DNA of 64,000 bases from Roseateles amylovorans (GTDB lineage Bacteria; Pseudomonadota; Gammaproteobacteria; Burkholderiales; Burkholderiaceae_C): the NCBI RefSeq assembly GCF_025398155.2, contig NZ_CP104562.2, positions 5,208,001 through 5,272,000 of the forward strand, written 5' to 3'. The notes beneath the pieces were generated by a model. The model saw only the letters and a list, made by a program, of their open reading frames with translations, had not been told where the DNA came from and searched no databases. Each line of letters starts with the position of its first letter. Position 1 is the first letter of the stretch. Below are positions 16,855 through 26,987 of the stretch, piece by piece. The translations under genes and the position numbers were made by a program.

Positions 16855-18933
16855 ATGTCCTTTCGTCCCTCGCACGCACTGACCCACGTCACCTTGGCCG
16901 CCTTGGCGGCTTTCGCGCCCCTGACCCGCGCCCACGCTCAGACCCCCAACTCGCCCACCTCGGCGACCGACACCCCACCGCCCCAGGACGCCGTCCTGAC
17001 CCTTGGCGCGGTGCGCCTGGAGGGCCGCAGCAGCGGCCCGCTCGATGTCCGACGGGTGTTCAGCTCGGTGGACCTCCTCGGCGCCAGCCTGCTGGAGGAC
17101 CAGCATGTGGACTACAGCTGGGAGCTGCTGACCCGTGCCCCTGGGGTGCAGGTCACTCAATTCAAGCAAGGCACGGATGCCGGCCGCTTCAGCTTTCGCG
17201 GCTTCAATGGCGAGGGCCGGGTGAACGCGGTCAAGCTGCTGATCGACGGCATCCCCAGCAACGACAACGCCGGCGGCATGCCCTACCTGGACGCCGTCTT
17301 CCCGTTGGAGATGGACCACATCGCCCTCGTGCGGGGCACCAACGACGCGCGCTACGGCCTCTACAACATCGCCGGCAATGCCGATGTGCAGACCCGCCAG
17401 GGCGGCAACGACGGTCAGGCCAGTCTCACCCTGGGCAGCTACGGCACCCGGGAGCTCCAACTGGCCAAGGGCTGGGAGTCCGGCGAATGGAGCCAGAACT
17501 ACTTCATCGGTTGGCGTGAATCGGACGGCTATCGGAATCACGCGGACGCCCGCAAGCTGGCGTTGTCCGGCAAGTGGTTCTACACCCGCGACGATCTGGG
17601 CTGGCGCGCCGGGCTCAGTGCGCGCTACTTCCACAACCACGCGCTCGAATCCGGCTACCTCACCCGCGAGCAGGCCGAGCAGACACCGCGGCTGTCGCCC
17701 GACTATGCGGCGGCCGACCAGAGCGAGCGCACCACCTCCCAACTGGCGCTGCATCTGGACGGCCGCTGGGGCGATGCCGGCCACTGGACGCTCAAGGCCT
17801 ATCGCAACCGCTTCGAGAACCAGCGCTTCGTCCGCTTCTCCGCGACCGGCGTGCAGCAGGAGCGCGACAACGACGAGCGCCATCACGGCCTGCTGGCCAG
17901 CGCCAGCTGGCGCCCCACCGTGAGCTGGGCCCATGAGTTTGTCCTGGAGGGCGGCGTGGAAGCGCAATGGCAGCGCAACGAGTCGCAACGCTACCGAACC
18001 GTCGCCCGAGTGCGCAGCTCACAGTTCCGCGACTGGGACTTCGATCAGGACAGCCAGGGCGTCTACCTGCAAGCCCTGATTCGACCGGTCGCCGCGCTGA
18101 GCATCATCCCCGCCCTGCGCCTGGAACGACTGGACGGGCAGCTTCGAGATCAGCTCGCCGGCAAGACCTACGAGATGTATGACTACGGCCTGGTCAAGCA
18201 GCCCAAGCTCAGCGTGATCTACGCCCTCACCCCCGAGGCCAGCGTCTACGCCAACTGGGGCCGCACCTTCCAGATCGGCAGCGGCATCGATGCCTACAAG
18301 ACCCAGGAACGCAACCTGCGCCCGTCCCTCAACACCGGTTGGGAAAGCGGCGTGAAATGGCAACCCTGGCGCCAGCTGGAAGGCCGCGTGGCGTATTGGG
18401 AGCAGCGCGCCACCGGCGAGGTGGCCCGCGTGCTGGGCGTGGACGGCCTGCCCGACGCCGGTGGCAACGGCAATGTCGGCCGCACCCTGCGCCGCGGGGT
18501 GGACCTGCAGCTCAGCGCCCAGTTGGGCCCGCGCTCGCGGGCTTGGGTGGCCTACTCGCGCCAGAAGGCCACCATCGTCACCCCGGATCCCAGCGCGCCG
18601 CTCACCGCCGGCAAGGAGATCGAGAACGTGCCGCACGATCTCTTCAGCGGCGGCTGGGATCAGCAACTGGGAGATCGGGTGAAGCTCTCGGTCTGGGGCA
18701 ACGGCCAGGGCGCGTACTTCCTGGAGCGCACCAACACCCAGCCCCGCGCGGGACAGTCCTTCGTGCTCAACACCAGCGTTCAGTACAAGGTGTCGCCCCA
18801 GCTCTCGCTGCAGCTGCAGATCAAGAACCTGGCCGACCGACACCCGCTCTACGCCTGGTACGACAGCGGCTCGTCGGGCTATTCACCCGCCGATGGCCGC
18901 AGCGCCTATCTGAGCGCGGACTGGCGCTTCTGA
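16855..18933 (+). CDS. TonB-dependent outer-membrane receptor
   Basis: Outer-membrane receptor of 692 residues. It begins with a signal peptide ending AHA (about residue 28). A plug domain follows, including FSFRGFNGEGRVNAVKLLIDG and DAVFPLEMDHIALVRGTNDA, and then a long beta-barrel ending with Phe (SADWRF). The plug resembles receptors for iron complexes or other organic ligands, but the ligand cannot be assigned. It follows the DUF2946 gene and precedes two siderophore-type receptors, which suggests metal-complex uptake. Confidence 0.85.
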   Translation: MSFRPSHALTHVTLAALAAFAPLTRAHAQTPNSPTSATDTPPPQDAVLTLGAVRLEGRSSGPLDVRRVFSSVDLLGASLLEDQHVDYSWELLTRAPGVQVTQFKQGTDAGRFSFRGFNGEGRVNAVKLLIDGIPSNDNAGGMPYLDAVFPLEMDHIALVRGTNDARYGLYNIAGNADVQTRQGGNDGQASLTLGSYGTRELQLAKGWESGEWSQNYFIGWRESDGYRNHADARKLALSGKWFYTRDDLGWRAGLSARYFHNHALESGYLTREQAEQTPRLSPDYAAADQSERTTSQLALHLDGRWGDAGHWTLKAYRNRFENQRFVRFSATGVQQERDNDERHHGLLASASWRPTVSWAHEFVLEGGVEAQWQRNESQRYRTVARVRSSQFRDWDFDQDSQGVYLQALIRPVAALSIIPALRLERLDGQLRDQLAGKTYEMYDYGLVKQPKLSVIYALTPEASVYANWGRTFQIGSGIDAYKTQERNLRPSLNTGWESGVKWQPWRQLEGRVAYWEQRATGEVARVLGVDGLPDAGGNGNVGRTLRRGVDLQLSAQLGPRSRAWVAYSRQKATIVTPDPSAPLTAGKEIENVPHDLFSGGWDQQLGDRVKLSVWGNGQGAYFLERTNTQPRAGQSFVLNTSVQYKVSPQLSLQLQIKNLADRHPLYAWYDSGSSGYSPADGRSAYLSADWRF

Positions 18934-19080
18934 GCGCGCCATCGCTGCCATCGAGGTCATCACTGCCATGTTGATTACCTGCCGTGCGGCCGATGCCGCA
19001 GCGGCTCCTCCCATTCCGTTGCCCCTGTCGGTGTCGCTGGCGTGCCGGCACGACCTCGTCCCGACGACTGACCGTTGACC

Positions 19081-21285
19081 ATGAACCTCACCCCGACCGC
19101 CATCACCGCCGCGCTGATGCTGCTGTGCACCCCCGCATTCGCCGACGAGCCGTCGTCTGGCAATGCCCAACTTGACCGCGTCGAAGTCTCCGGCGTGCGG
19201 GATCGGCTCAAGCTGGAGGAGACTCCCGCCGCCGCCAGCCGCCTGGGCCTGACCGCCCGTGAGACGCCCGCCACCGTGCAGACCCTCACCCAGGAGGACC
19301 TCCAGTTCCGAGGCCTGCGCACGGCGCGCGAGACCTTTGCCGACATCCCTGGCGCCATCGCCGGCAACGTGCCCGGCAATCCTGCGGCCGTGATGATGCG
19401 GGGCTTCTCGGGCAATGCCGTGTCGATCCTGCAGGACGGCGTGCGGGTCTCGACCTCCACCATCGTGCAGCGCGACAGCAACACCTGGCACTTCGATCGC
19501 ATCGAGGTCATCAAGGGTCCGGCGTCGGTGCTGTTCGGCGAAGGCGCGCTGGCGGGCGCCATCAACAAGGTCACCCGCAAGCCCACGCTGGACGGGACCC
19601 ATGTCGACGCGCTGCTCAGCCTCGGCAGCTTCAACACCCGCGCCGCTGCGGCCGGCGCCAATGTGCAGCTGTCCGACACGCTGGCCCTGCGGATGGACGC
19701 CAGCCAGCTGCAATCCGACAGCCTGTACGACGTCGAGCGCAACCAGACCCGATCCCGCGGACTGACGGGCAGCATGCTGTTCAAGCCCAGCGCCGACCTG
19801 AGCGTGCTGCTGGCGGTGGACCACTACGCCGATCGCTACGACGGCACCTACCAGGGCGTACCGCTGGTGCAGGCGGCCGTGGCCAAGGATCCCAGCCGCA
19901 TCGTGCACAGCGCCAACGGCCTGGTGGTCGACAAGGCGCTGCGCCATCGCAACTACAACCCGGATGGCGCCTATTCCAGCGCCGACGAGACCACGGTGCG
20001 CGGCCGCATCGACTGGCAACTGGGCAACGGCTGGGCGCTGGCCACCGACCTGACGGCCTACACCGCCGACCGCGCCTATGTGCTGAGCGACACCCAGACC
20101 TTTGTCGCGCCGACGGCCGCCTTCCCCAACGGCAGCTTCTCCCGCACGGTGCAGCGCTTCTATCACGACCACCAGTTCTGGAATGTGCGCGGCGCCCTGT
20201 CCCGCAGCGGCGAGCTGGCCGGCCTGCGCAATCGCTTCACCGCCGGCGTGGAAGTGAACCACACCGACTTTGCGAGCCTGCGCCAATCCTCGGCGGCGAG
20301 CGCGCTGGCGGCCGTGGATCCATATGCGCCGGTCGTCGGCAGCTTTCCGACCGCCGACAGCAGCTACAGCGCCGGCAACGTCAATTTCGACTCCAAGCTG
20401 AAGACGAGCTCGCTGTTCGTCGAGAACGCCCTGAACCTGACGCCGCAATGGCTGCTGGTGGCCGGCCTGCGCCGTGACGACATCGACCTGGACCGCCGGG
20501 TCACCAACTTCAATGCGACGCCCCATACGGTGCAGAACGCCCATCCGCGTTATCGGCCACTCTCGTGGCGCCTGGGCAGCACGTATGCGCTGAGCACGTC
20601 CACGTCGGTCTATGCGCAGGTGACATCGGGGGCGGTGCCGGTGTCGTCGATGTTGACCCAGTCCATCGTCAATGCCGGCTTCAAGCTCACCCACGGTCGC
20701 TCGGCGGAAGCGGGCTTCAAGATGACGAGCACCGATCACCGCCTGTCGCTGACCGGTGCGGTCTATGACATCCGCCAGGACGACATCCTTACCCGCGACC
20801 CCGCCAATCCGTCGCAGACGGTACAAGGCGGCCGCCAGTCGTCCCGCGGCGCCGAGCTGAACGCCGCGGCCAGCCTGAGCCGCAGCGTGACGGTCGGCGC
20901 CGGCGTGGGCATGGTCGATGCGGTGTACGACCGGCTCATCGAAGCGGGCGGCGCCGTGCGCACCGGCAATCGGCCGATCAACACGCCGGTCACATCGGGC
21001 AACGCGTTCCTCACCTACGCGGTGCCAGGGGTGCCGTTGTCGATCAGCGGCTTCGTCCACCACGTCTCGGGCTTCTACACGGACACGGCCAACACGATCC
21101 ACGTCGACGGCCACACCACGCTGGACGCGGCCGTGGCCTGGACGCTGTCGGGCGCCACCACGCTGACGTTGCGTGGCCGCAATCTGACGAACGCCTTCTA
21201 CGGCGAGTACTCGGGCTACCCGACCACCAACGTCTACCTGGGCGCGCCGCGCAGCGTCGAGCTGTCGCTGCGGGCGAGGTTCTGA
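19081..21285 (+). CDS. TonB-dependent siderophore receptor
   Basis: Outer-membrane receptor of 734 residues, with a signal peptide ending near residue 21 (TPAFA) and a TonB-box-like stretch LDRVEVSGV. The plug contains RETPATVQTLTQEDLQFRGL, VMMRGFSGNAVSILQDGVRV and FDRIEVIKGPASVLFGEGAL, characteristic of ferrichrome/ferrioxamine-type siderophore receptors. It ends in a terminal RARF. I chose the ATG at 19081 rather than the TTG at 19075. A PepSY membrane protein follows after 2 bases, a known pairing in siderophore uptake. Confidence 0.9.
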   Translation: MNLTPTAITAALMLLCTPAFADEPSSGNAQLDRVEVSGVRDRLKLEETPAAASRLGLTARETPATVQTLTQEDLQFRGLRTARETFADIPGAIAGNVPGNPAAVMMRGFSGNAVSILQDGVRVSTSTIVQRDSNTWHFDRIEVIKGPASVLFGEGALAGAINKVTRKPTLDGTHVDALLSLGSFNTRAAAAGANVQLSDTLALRMDASQLQSDSLYDVERNQTRSRGLTGSMLFKPSADLSVLLAVDHYADRYDGTYQGVPLVQAAVAKDPSRIVHSANGLVVDKALRHRNYNPDGAYSSADETTVRGRIDWQLGNGWALATDLTAYTADRAYVLSDTQTFVAPTAAFPNGSFSRTVQRFYHDHQFWNVRGALSRSGELAGLRNRFTAGVEVNHTDFASLRQSSAASALAAVDPYAPVVGSFPTADSSYSAGNVNFDSKLKTSSLFVENALNLTPQWLLVAGLRRDDIDLDRRVTNFNATPHTVQNAHPRYRPLSWRLGSTYALSTSTSVYAQVTSGAVPVSSMLTQSIVNAGFKLTHGRSAEAGFKMTSTDHRLSLTGAVYDIRQDDILTRDPANPSQTVQGGRQSSRGAELNAAASLSRSVTVGAGVGMVDAVYDRLIEAGGAVRTGNRPINTPVTSGNAFLTYAVPGVPLSISGFVHHVSGFYTDTANTIHVDGHTTLDAAVAWTLSGATTLTLRGRNLTNAFYGEYSGYPTTNVYLGAPRSVELSLRARF

Positions 21286-21287
21286 CG

Positions 21288-22445
21288 ATGTCACGCGTGC
21301 GGGCCTTCGTCCTCAAACTCCATCTCTGGCTGGGCCTGAGCATCGGCGCGCTGTTCGTGCTGCTGGGCCTGACCGGATCCGCGCTGGTGTTCTATGAAGG
21401 GCTGGATGCGGGCTTGCATCCGGAGATCCGTGTGGCCGCCACCGGTCCGGCACCGGGCTGGGACTCGCCAGTCTGGGACCGTGCGCTCGCCACGGTGCAT
21501 GCCAGGTGGCCGGACCGCCAGGGCGCCTGGCGCTTCGAGGTTAGCGGACCGCCCGGTGCCCTCGCAGCGCGCTATCAACCGCCCGGCGGCGGACACCATG
21601 GCCGGCGGGTGATGGTGTGGCTGACGCCCGATGGCACCGCCGTGCTGCGTGAGGCCGAATGGGGCGGCTACCTGATGACGTGGCTGTACGACCTGCACAT
21701 GGAGCTCCTGGCCGGTGGCGCAGGCCGCGCCTTCAACGGCTGGGCGGGTCTGGTGACGGCCGTGCTGCTGCTGTCCGGCCTGTGGGCCTGGTGGCCGCGG
21801 GGCAGTTGGGCGCGGGCGCTTCACTTCAAGCGGGACGCGGTGCGCACGCGGCGTCTGCGCGACATCCACAAGCTCACGGGCCTGATCGGGCTTGCATTGC
21901 TGCTGATGTTCGTCGTCACCGGGGTGATGCTGTCCTTGCCGGACGAGAGCAATGCGGTGCTGGCCCGCACCGTCGGCATGCCGACCCAGGCGCCGAAGGT
22001 CCGTGCCTCCGCCACCAGCGGCATCCAGGTGCCGCTGTCGCGCGCCCTGGCCGCGGCACGTGTCGCCTTTCCTCAGGCGCGACTGGCCTGGGTGGAGTCG
22101 CCGGGCCCCGGCACCGGCGTGATCCTGGTGCGGGTGCAGCAGCCCAGCGATCCGAGCTTCCGCTTCCCGCACAGCTACGCCTATGTCGACCCCTACACCG
22201 CCGCCTTGATCGCCATCCGTGACCGCGAGGCGTTCGGCACCGCCGATGTCATCAACAACTGGCTGCACCCGCTACACGACGGCTCCATCGGCGGCGTGGG
22301 TCTGCGGGCGCTGTGGGTGGTGAGCGGTCTGCTGCCGGCGGTGCTGTTCATCACCGGTCTGTGGCGATGGCGCTGTGTCCGACGCGCCGCTCGAATGCCC
22401 CGCGCGCCGACCGCTCCAGGGGCGGCTCCGCACACCCCCGATTGA
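21288..22445 (+). CDS. PepSY-associated transmembrane protein
   Basis: Inner-membrane protein of 385 residues with about four transmembrane segments: near the N-terminus (LHLWLGLSIGALFVLLGLTG), around 150-170, around 200-220, and near the end (LLPAVLFITGLWRWRC). Conserved His residues occur in LHLWLG, DLHMELL and DIHKLTG. PepSY_TM proteins such as FoxB and PiuB accompany siderophore receptors and are thought to reduce ferric siderophores in the periplasm or membrane. It starts 2 bases after the receptor stop, so the two are cotranslated. Confidence 0.88.
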   Translation: MSRVRAFVLKLHLWLGLSIGALFVLLGLTGSALVFYEGLDAGLHPEIRVAATGPAPGWDSPVWDRALATVHARWPDRQGAWRFEVSGPPGALAARYQPPGGGHHGRRVMVWLTPDGTAVLREAEWGGYLMTWLYDLHMELLAGGAGRAFNGWAGLVTAVLLLSGLWAWWPRGSWARALHFKRDAVRTRRLRDIHKLTGLIGLALLLMFVVTGVMLSLPDESNAVLARTVGMPTQAPKVRASATSGIQVPLSRALAAARVAFPQARLAWVESPGPGTGVILVRVQQPSDPSFRFPHSYAYVDPYTAALIAIRDREAFGTADVINNWLHPLHDGSIGGVGLRALWVVSGLLPAVLFITGLWRWRCVRRAARMPRAPTAPGAAPHTPD

Positions 22446-22478
22446 CGATCTCAACGGCCGCCACGCGCGGTACCAAAC

Positions 22479-24578
22479 ATGATGCCACCGATAACGCTCA
22501 CCTTGATCCTCGCCGCGCTGCCGGCGTTTGCCCAGGCGCAGACCGCTGAGCCCTCCGCCAATTTGCTGCCGGTGGTCCGCATCAGCGGCACCAGCGACAG
22601 CGCGTCCGCCAGCGGTCTGGCCCTGGGCACCACGGCCGCCCCGCTGAACACGCCCTTCTCCATCAGCCGCGTGCCGGCCGACCTGCTGCGCGACCAGGCG
22701 GTCACCTCGCTGCAGGACGCGCTGCGCAATGTGCCGGGCGCCCAGGCCGATTCCGGCTTCAACGGCTCGCACACCCAGTTCTTCCTGCTGCGGGGGGCGG
22801 TGTCGGACAACGGCACCGGCTCCAACCGCGTGTTCCGCGACGGGGTGCGGCTGTCCAACTATCCCTACACGCCGGCATTCGTGGAGAGCGTCGACGTGCT
22901 GCGCGGCCCTGGCGCGGCGCTGGGAGTGCGCAGCGAACCCGGCGGCACCGTCAACCTCACCACGCGGCAACCTCAGTTGAAGAACTTTGGATCGGTGCTG
23001 ATCGGCGCGGGCACCGCGAACGCGCGGGAGTTCTCGGTGGACTTGAACCGCGTGCTGTCGTCCGAGAACGAGCTGGCCGCACGCCTCACCGCCACCCGTT
23101 CGCAGTCCAGCGAATGGCGCCACGTACCGGATCGGCTGGACGGCGTGAAGCTGGGGCTGGCCAAGAGCGACGGCGCGCGCTATCACCTGCGGGCGAGCGT
23201 CGAAGCCACCAACCAGACCTATCAACCGGATTACGGCCTGCCCGCTCTCAATGGCCGCCCGGTGGCCGTGCCTCGAGACCGACAGTTCGGCGAGCCCTTC
23301 GGTGACTCGACGACCCGCAACCGCATCGTCGACCTGCACGGCGACGTCGCATTGGATGCTCGCACCCGCCTGACGGCAAAGCTGACGCACCTGGAAGCCG
23401 ATTCCACCTCCATCAAGAACCTGCTGAATGGCTCGCCGCTGGCCAATCAGCCGGCGGGCACCTGGGCGCGGGTGTCCGCCTGGGAGCCGGGCACCACACG
23501 CCGCATCGATTCGGCGACCACCTCGCTGACCCGCGATCAGACCCTCGCTGGCCTGCGCCACCAGTTCTATGTCGGCCTGGACTATTACGAGGAATTCCTG
23601 GACCAGCCCGCGCTGTCGGTCCCTGCATCGACCAGCCCGAACATCAACGTCTTCAATCCTGTCTACGGCCTCGTCACGGCGCCCGCCAACCCAGGGTCGC
23701 TGGCCCGCTCGCTGACGACGCAGAACCTGTATGCCTTCGGCGCCTCGCTCCAGGACCAGGTGGACCTGGGGGATTGGTCGGTGGTGGCCGGTGTGCGCCT
23801 GGACCGACAGCACTTCAGATACGGCGCGGCCACCGTGATGCCGGTGGAGGAGTCCCGCTGGTCGCCGAAGATTGCGGTATTGCGACGACTCGGCGCGTCG
23901 GACAGCGTCTACGCCCATCTGTCGACCGGCACCGCGCCCAATCAGGTGGCCTCGTCCACGAATCAGTCGCTGCCAAGCCGACGGTCGGAACAGGCGGAGC
24001 TGGGCTGGAAGTCGCAATGGCAGGACGGCCGGCTCAGTTCCGACGTGGCCGTGTACCGGCTGGCGCAGAACCACATGATTTCCTCGGACACGAGCACGCC
24101 CAGCAACTTTGATTTCAACCTGGCCGGCGATGCGCGGTCGCAAGGTGTCGAGGCCTCGCTGAGCGGCCGCCTGAGCGGACGCTTGAACACCAGCCTCACC
24201 TATGCCTACACGGAGGCGACCTACGGCGACAACGCCGTCTATGGCGGCAAGCGGGTGCCGAATGTGGCGCGGCATGCGGTGAATGTGTGGGGACAGTACG
24301 ACTGGGGCCAAGGGTGGAAGACGGCGGCCAATGTGGCTGTGCAGAGCCGCCGCTTTGCCGATGAGGCCAACACCACCGTGCTGCCGGGCTATGCGCGCGT
24401 CGACCTGATTCAGAGCTGGACCGCGTCACTGGAAGGTGCTCAATCCTTGGCGCTGCAACTGGCCCTGCGCAATCTGTTCGACAAGGCCTATGACGTATCC
24501 AGTCATTTGCATGTGTCGCGATGGATCACGCCCGGCCAGGGGCGCAACGTATCGGTGACGGCCACCTACCAGTTCTGA
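22479..24578 (+). CDS. TonB-dependent siderophore receptor
   Basis: Outer-membrane receptor of 699 residues. A signal peptide ends AQAQ near residue 20. The plug has NTPFSISRVPADLLRDQAVT, RNVPGAQADSGFNGSHTQFF and SVDVLRGPGAALGVRSEPGG, typical of the TonB-siderophore receptor family. The barrel ends in YQF. It follows the PepSY protein by 33 bases and is probably in the same transcript. It differs clearly from the receptor before it, suggesting a different ligand. Confidence 0.9.
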   Translation: MMPPITLTLILAALPAFAQAQTAEPSANLLPVVRISGTSDSASASGLALGTTAAPLNTPFSISRVPADLLRDQAVTSLQDALRNVPGAQADSGFNGSHTQFFLLRGAVSDNGTGSNRVFRDGVRLSNYPYTPAFVESVDVLRGPGAALGVRSEPGGTVNLTTRQPQLKNFGSVLIGAGTANAREFSVDLNRVLSSENELAARLTATRSQSSEWRHVPDRLDGVKLGLAKSDGARYHLRASVEATNQTYQPDYGLPALNGRPVAVPRDRQFGEPFGDSTTRNRIVDLHGDVALDARTRLTAKLTHLEADSTSIKNLLNGSPLANQPAGTWARVSAWEPGTTRRIDSATTSLTRDQTLAGLRHQFYVGLDYYEEFLDQPALSVPASTSPNINVFNPVYGLVTAPANPGSLARSLTTQNLYAFGASLQDQVDLGDWSVVAGVRLDRQHFRYGAATVMPVEESRWSPKIAVLRRLGASDSVYAHLSTGTAPNQVASSTNQSLPSRRSEQAELGWKSQWQDGRLSSDVAVYRLAQNHMISSDTSTPSNFDFNLAGDARSQGVEASLSGRLSGRLNTSLTYAYTEATYGDNAVYGGKRVPNVARHAVNVWGQYDWGQGWKTAANVAVQSRRFADEANTTVLPGYARVDLIQSWTASLEGAQSLALQLALRNLFDKAYDVSSHLHVSRWITPGQGRNVSVTATYQF

Positions 24579-24721
24579 CGCTGCGCTGCCCGGCGGCGCA
24601 GCGGTCCTCAGGCGAACCGCTCACAGTCGCACGTCGTCATCGCGTGGATGGCGTCAACGCACCCCGGATCGCAGGCGGACGCCAGCCCGGGGGCCGACGT
24701 CCGATGCCGATGCGACCTCGA

Positions 24722-26854
24722 TCAGAAGCTGCGTCGCAGCGTCACCCGCAGCGTGCGCGGCTCGGCGGGATGCAGGTGGCGATCCATCACCGGCGTGGCC
24801 TCTCCCGGCAGCTGCGATTCATAGAGGTACTCGATGTCGTTGACCTTGCGGTCGAACAGATTGAAGACATCCAGCGTCAGCTCGGTCTTCGGACCGAAGC
24901 GACGGCTCACCCGCAGGTTGGCGGTCAGCGACGAATGGGAGCGCTCGCTGTTGTCCTCGATCAGCGCGCCGCTGCCGAGGTAGCGCCAGTTGATGCCTGC
25001 GGACCAGGGACCGAGGTCGCGCAAGGTCACGCCGACCGAGGCGACCTTGTCCACCGCGTTGGGGATGCGGTTGCCGGCCGGGTCGGCGTCGGCAAAGCGC
25101 GCGTGGGTCCAGGCGAAGTCGGCATCCACCAGCAGCCATGGCAGCGGCACATAGCGGTTGTTCCATTCGATGCCGCGGCGTTTGCTGGGCCGATTGGCCT
25201 CGGTGGCACCGGCATCGCCCACATAAACCAGCTCCGAATCGAAATCCAGCTTCCACAAGGCCAGCGAGCTCTGCAGGCCGGGCAGCCATTCGCTGCGCAG
25301 GCCCAGCTCATAGCCCTTGGCCTTGACCAGGCCCGGCGCAGGATCCACGGCCGCGGTGACACCCCGCGCGTCATTGCTGTGAAAGCCGCGGCCGGCGTTC
25401 AGGAACAGCTCCGTGCGTGCCCAAGGCCCGAGCACCAGCGAGAACTTGGGCGACGCCAGCGTTTGCCGGGCACGCCCTGAATCGCCGTTGCCCGCGATGT
25501 GGGTGACATGGAAGCGCCCCTGGTCGGCACGCACGCCGACGACGGTGCGGGCCCACGGTGCGAGTTCGACGCTGGTCTGTCCATAAAGACTCAGCAGCGT
25601 TTCGCGGATCCGGTCGTCGCGCGTGGTCTCGATGACGGCGCGCTGCTGGGTCTGGAAAAGGCCGACGTCGGCGCGGTCCTGGCGCACCTGCAGGCCGACT
25701 TCGCTGCGCGCAGGCAACTCGCCAATGCTGTGCTCCCGCGCGTGGCTGGCGGAGAGTCCATAAACCTTGCGGTCGTCTCGCTGCGAGAACTGGTCGCCGG
25801 TGACCGGCCGTTCCATGGCGTAGGTGAAATTGGAGAACAGGGAGAGCTCATAGGCCATCGCGTAGGCGGCGACGCGGCTGTGCGCGCCATCCACATCGCG
25901 GGACCACTCGCCCGACAGACTGGTGCGCCGGGTGCGGCCTCCGTCGGTGGGGTCGATCGCATCAAAGCGGTCGAAGGGCCTCCCCTGCCAGGTGCCGGCG
26001 TCGATCAATCGCTGCGGCACCTGGTCGGTCGAGGTCCAGTGGGCACGGTAGTCGATCAGGCTGAGTTGCCAGCGGTCCACGCCTCGGGTGTTCGACAGGG
26101 TCAGCAGCAGGTTGCGACGGTCCAGGCCTTCGGGAACCGACCAAGGGCCATCGTTGCGCATCAGCTCAGCGGCGCCCAGCAATTGCAGGCTGCCGCTGAG
26201 CTCGGTGGAACCGGCCACCACGCCACGGCGATAAGCGCCCTCACCCAGGGTCACCGCCACAAAAGGCGCATCCAGGGCCCGCCGGTAAACCATGTCGGCG
26301 GAGCCGGCCGCGGCAAAGTTGCCGTTGGGCGCGAAGTAGGGCCCTTTGCGGTAATCGATGCGATCAACCAGCTCCGGGATCAGGAAGTTCAGGTCGGCGT
26401 ACCCCTGTCCATGCGCATTGCTGGGGATGTTCACCGGCACGCCGTCGAGCGTGGTGGCGAAGTCAGTGCCATGGTCCAGATTGAAGCCGCGCAGGAAGTA
26501 CTGGTTGGCTTTGCCGTCACCGCTGTGCTGGGTCACGATGAGGCCGGGCACGAATTCCAGCACCTCGCCAGGACGCAACGCAGGCCGGCTCTTGAGCAGC
26601 TCGGCGCGGATGCGGCCCTGCGACGCGGCATCGGTGCTGCCGACGCCGTTGTCATAGTGGCGGCCGTGGACTTCGACCGCATCGAGTTTTCGTTCGGGTG
26701 CGGCCACCACGTCAGCGGCGGGCTCGACGATGTCGGGCGCGGCCCAGGCGCCCGCGCTGCACCACAGCAACGCGGCGGCGGCACTGCATCGCAGGCCATG
26801 GGTCGTTCGCAGGGGGTGGCGCTCTGGCAGGGTGACAGGGGATGGGCGGGTCAT
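24722..26854 (-). CDS. TonB-dependent receptor under cobalamin riboswitch control
   Basis: Outer-membrane receptor of 710 residues on the - strand. A signal peptide ends near AWA; a plug domain contains LEFVPGLIVTQHSGDGKANQ, FLRGFNLDHGTDFATTLDGV and FLIPELVDRIDYRKGPYFAP; the barrel ends TLRRSF. I chose the ATG at 26854 because GGAGAG precedes it by 7 bases; an upstream start at 26920 overlaps regulatory DNA. The leader carries a cobalamin riboswitch, so cobalamin or a corrinoid is the likely ligand (BtuB role), although the plug is not that of E. coli BtuB. Confidence 0.88.
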   Translation of the reverse strand: MTRPSPVTLPERHPLRTTHGLRCSAAAALLWCSAGAWAAPDIVEPAADVVAAPERKLDAVEVHGRHYDNGVGSTDAASQGRIRAELLKSRPALRPGEVLEFVPGLIVTQHSGDGKANQYFLRGFNLDHGTDFATTLDGVPVNIPSNAHGQGYADLNFLIPELVDRIDYRKGPYFAPNGNFAAAGSADMVYRRALDAPFVAVTLGEGAYRRGVVAGSTELSGSLQLLGAAELMRNDGPWSVPEGLDRRNLLLTLSNTRGVDRWQLSLIDYRAHWTSTDQVPQRLIDAGTWQGRPFDRFDAIDPTDGGRTRRTSLSGEWSRDVDGAHSRVAAYAMAYELSLFSNFTYAMERPVTGDQFSQRDDRKVYGLSASHAREHSIGELPARSEVGLQVRQDRADVGLFQTQQRAVIETTRDDRIRETLLSLYGQTSVELAPWARTVVGVRADQGRFHVTHIAGNGDSGRARQTLASPKFSLVLGPWARTELFLNAGRGFHSNDARGVTAAVDPAPGLVKAKGYELGLRSEWLPGLQSSLALWKLDFDSELVYVGDAGATEANRPSKRRGIEWNNRYVPLPWLLVDADFAWTHARFADADPAGNRIPNAVDKVASVGVTLRDLGPWSAGINWRYLGSGALIEDNSERSHSSLTANLRVSRRFGPKTELTLDVFNLFDRKVNDIEYLYESQLPGEATPVMDRHLHPAEPRTLRVTLRRSF

Positions 26855-26860
26855 TCGAAG

Positions 26861-26913
26861 CTCTCCATCGGCCTGCGTCCCCGCAGGCCTGTTCGGTGGA
26901 GGAAGCCGATGGA
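26861..26913 (-). promoter_or_regulatory. Candidate expression platform of the cobalamin riboswitch
   Basis: Two competing helices lie just before the receptor gene. Helix A pairs 26870-26877 with 26882-26889 (8 bp, 4-base loop). Helix B pairs 26864-26872 with 26905-26913 (9 bp) and covers part of the Shine-Dalgarno sequence at 26861-26866. They share 26870-26872, so they are partly exclusive, as expected for a switch controlling ribosome access. This is read from complementarity only. Confidence 0.5.
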
Positions 26914-26987
26914 ATGACACGCGCAGGCGAAACCACGCGAGCGCGCAGCGTCGACGGCGCGCCGCACCCCGCGGCTTCCGAGGCAGT

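Noticed and set aside
18883..21294. Open frame of 803 codons on the - strand opposite a TonB receptor
   Set aside because: Ala/Arg/Gln/His-rich without motifs, and the + strand reading has a full receptor with plug and barrel features.
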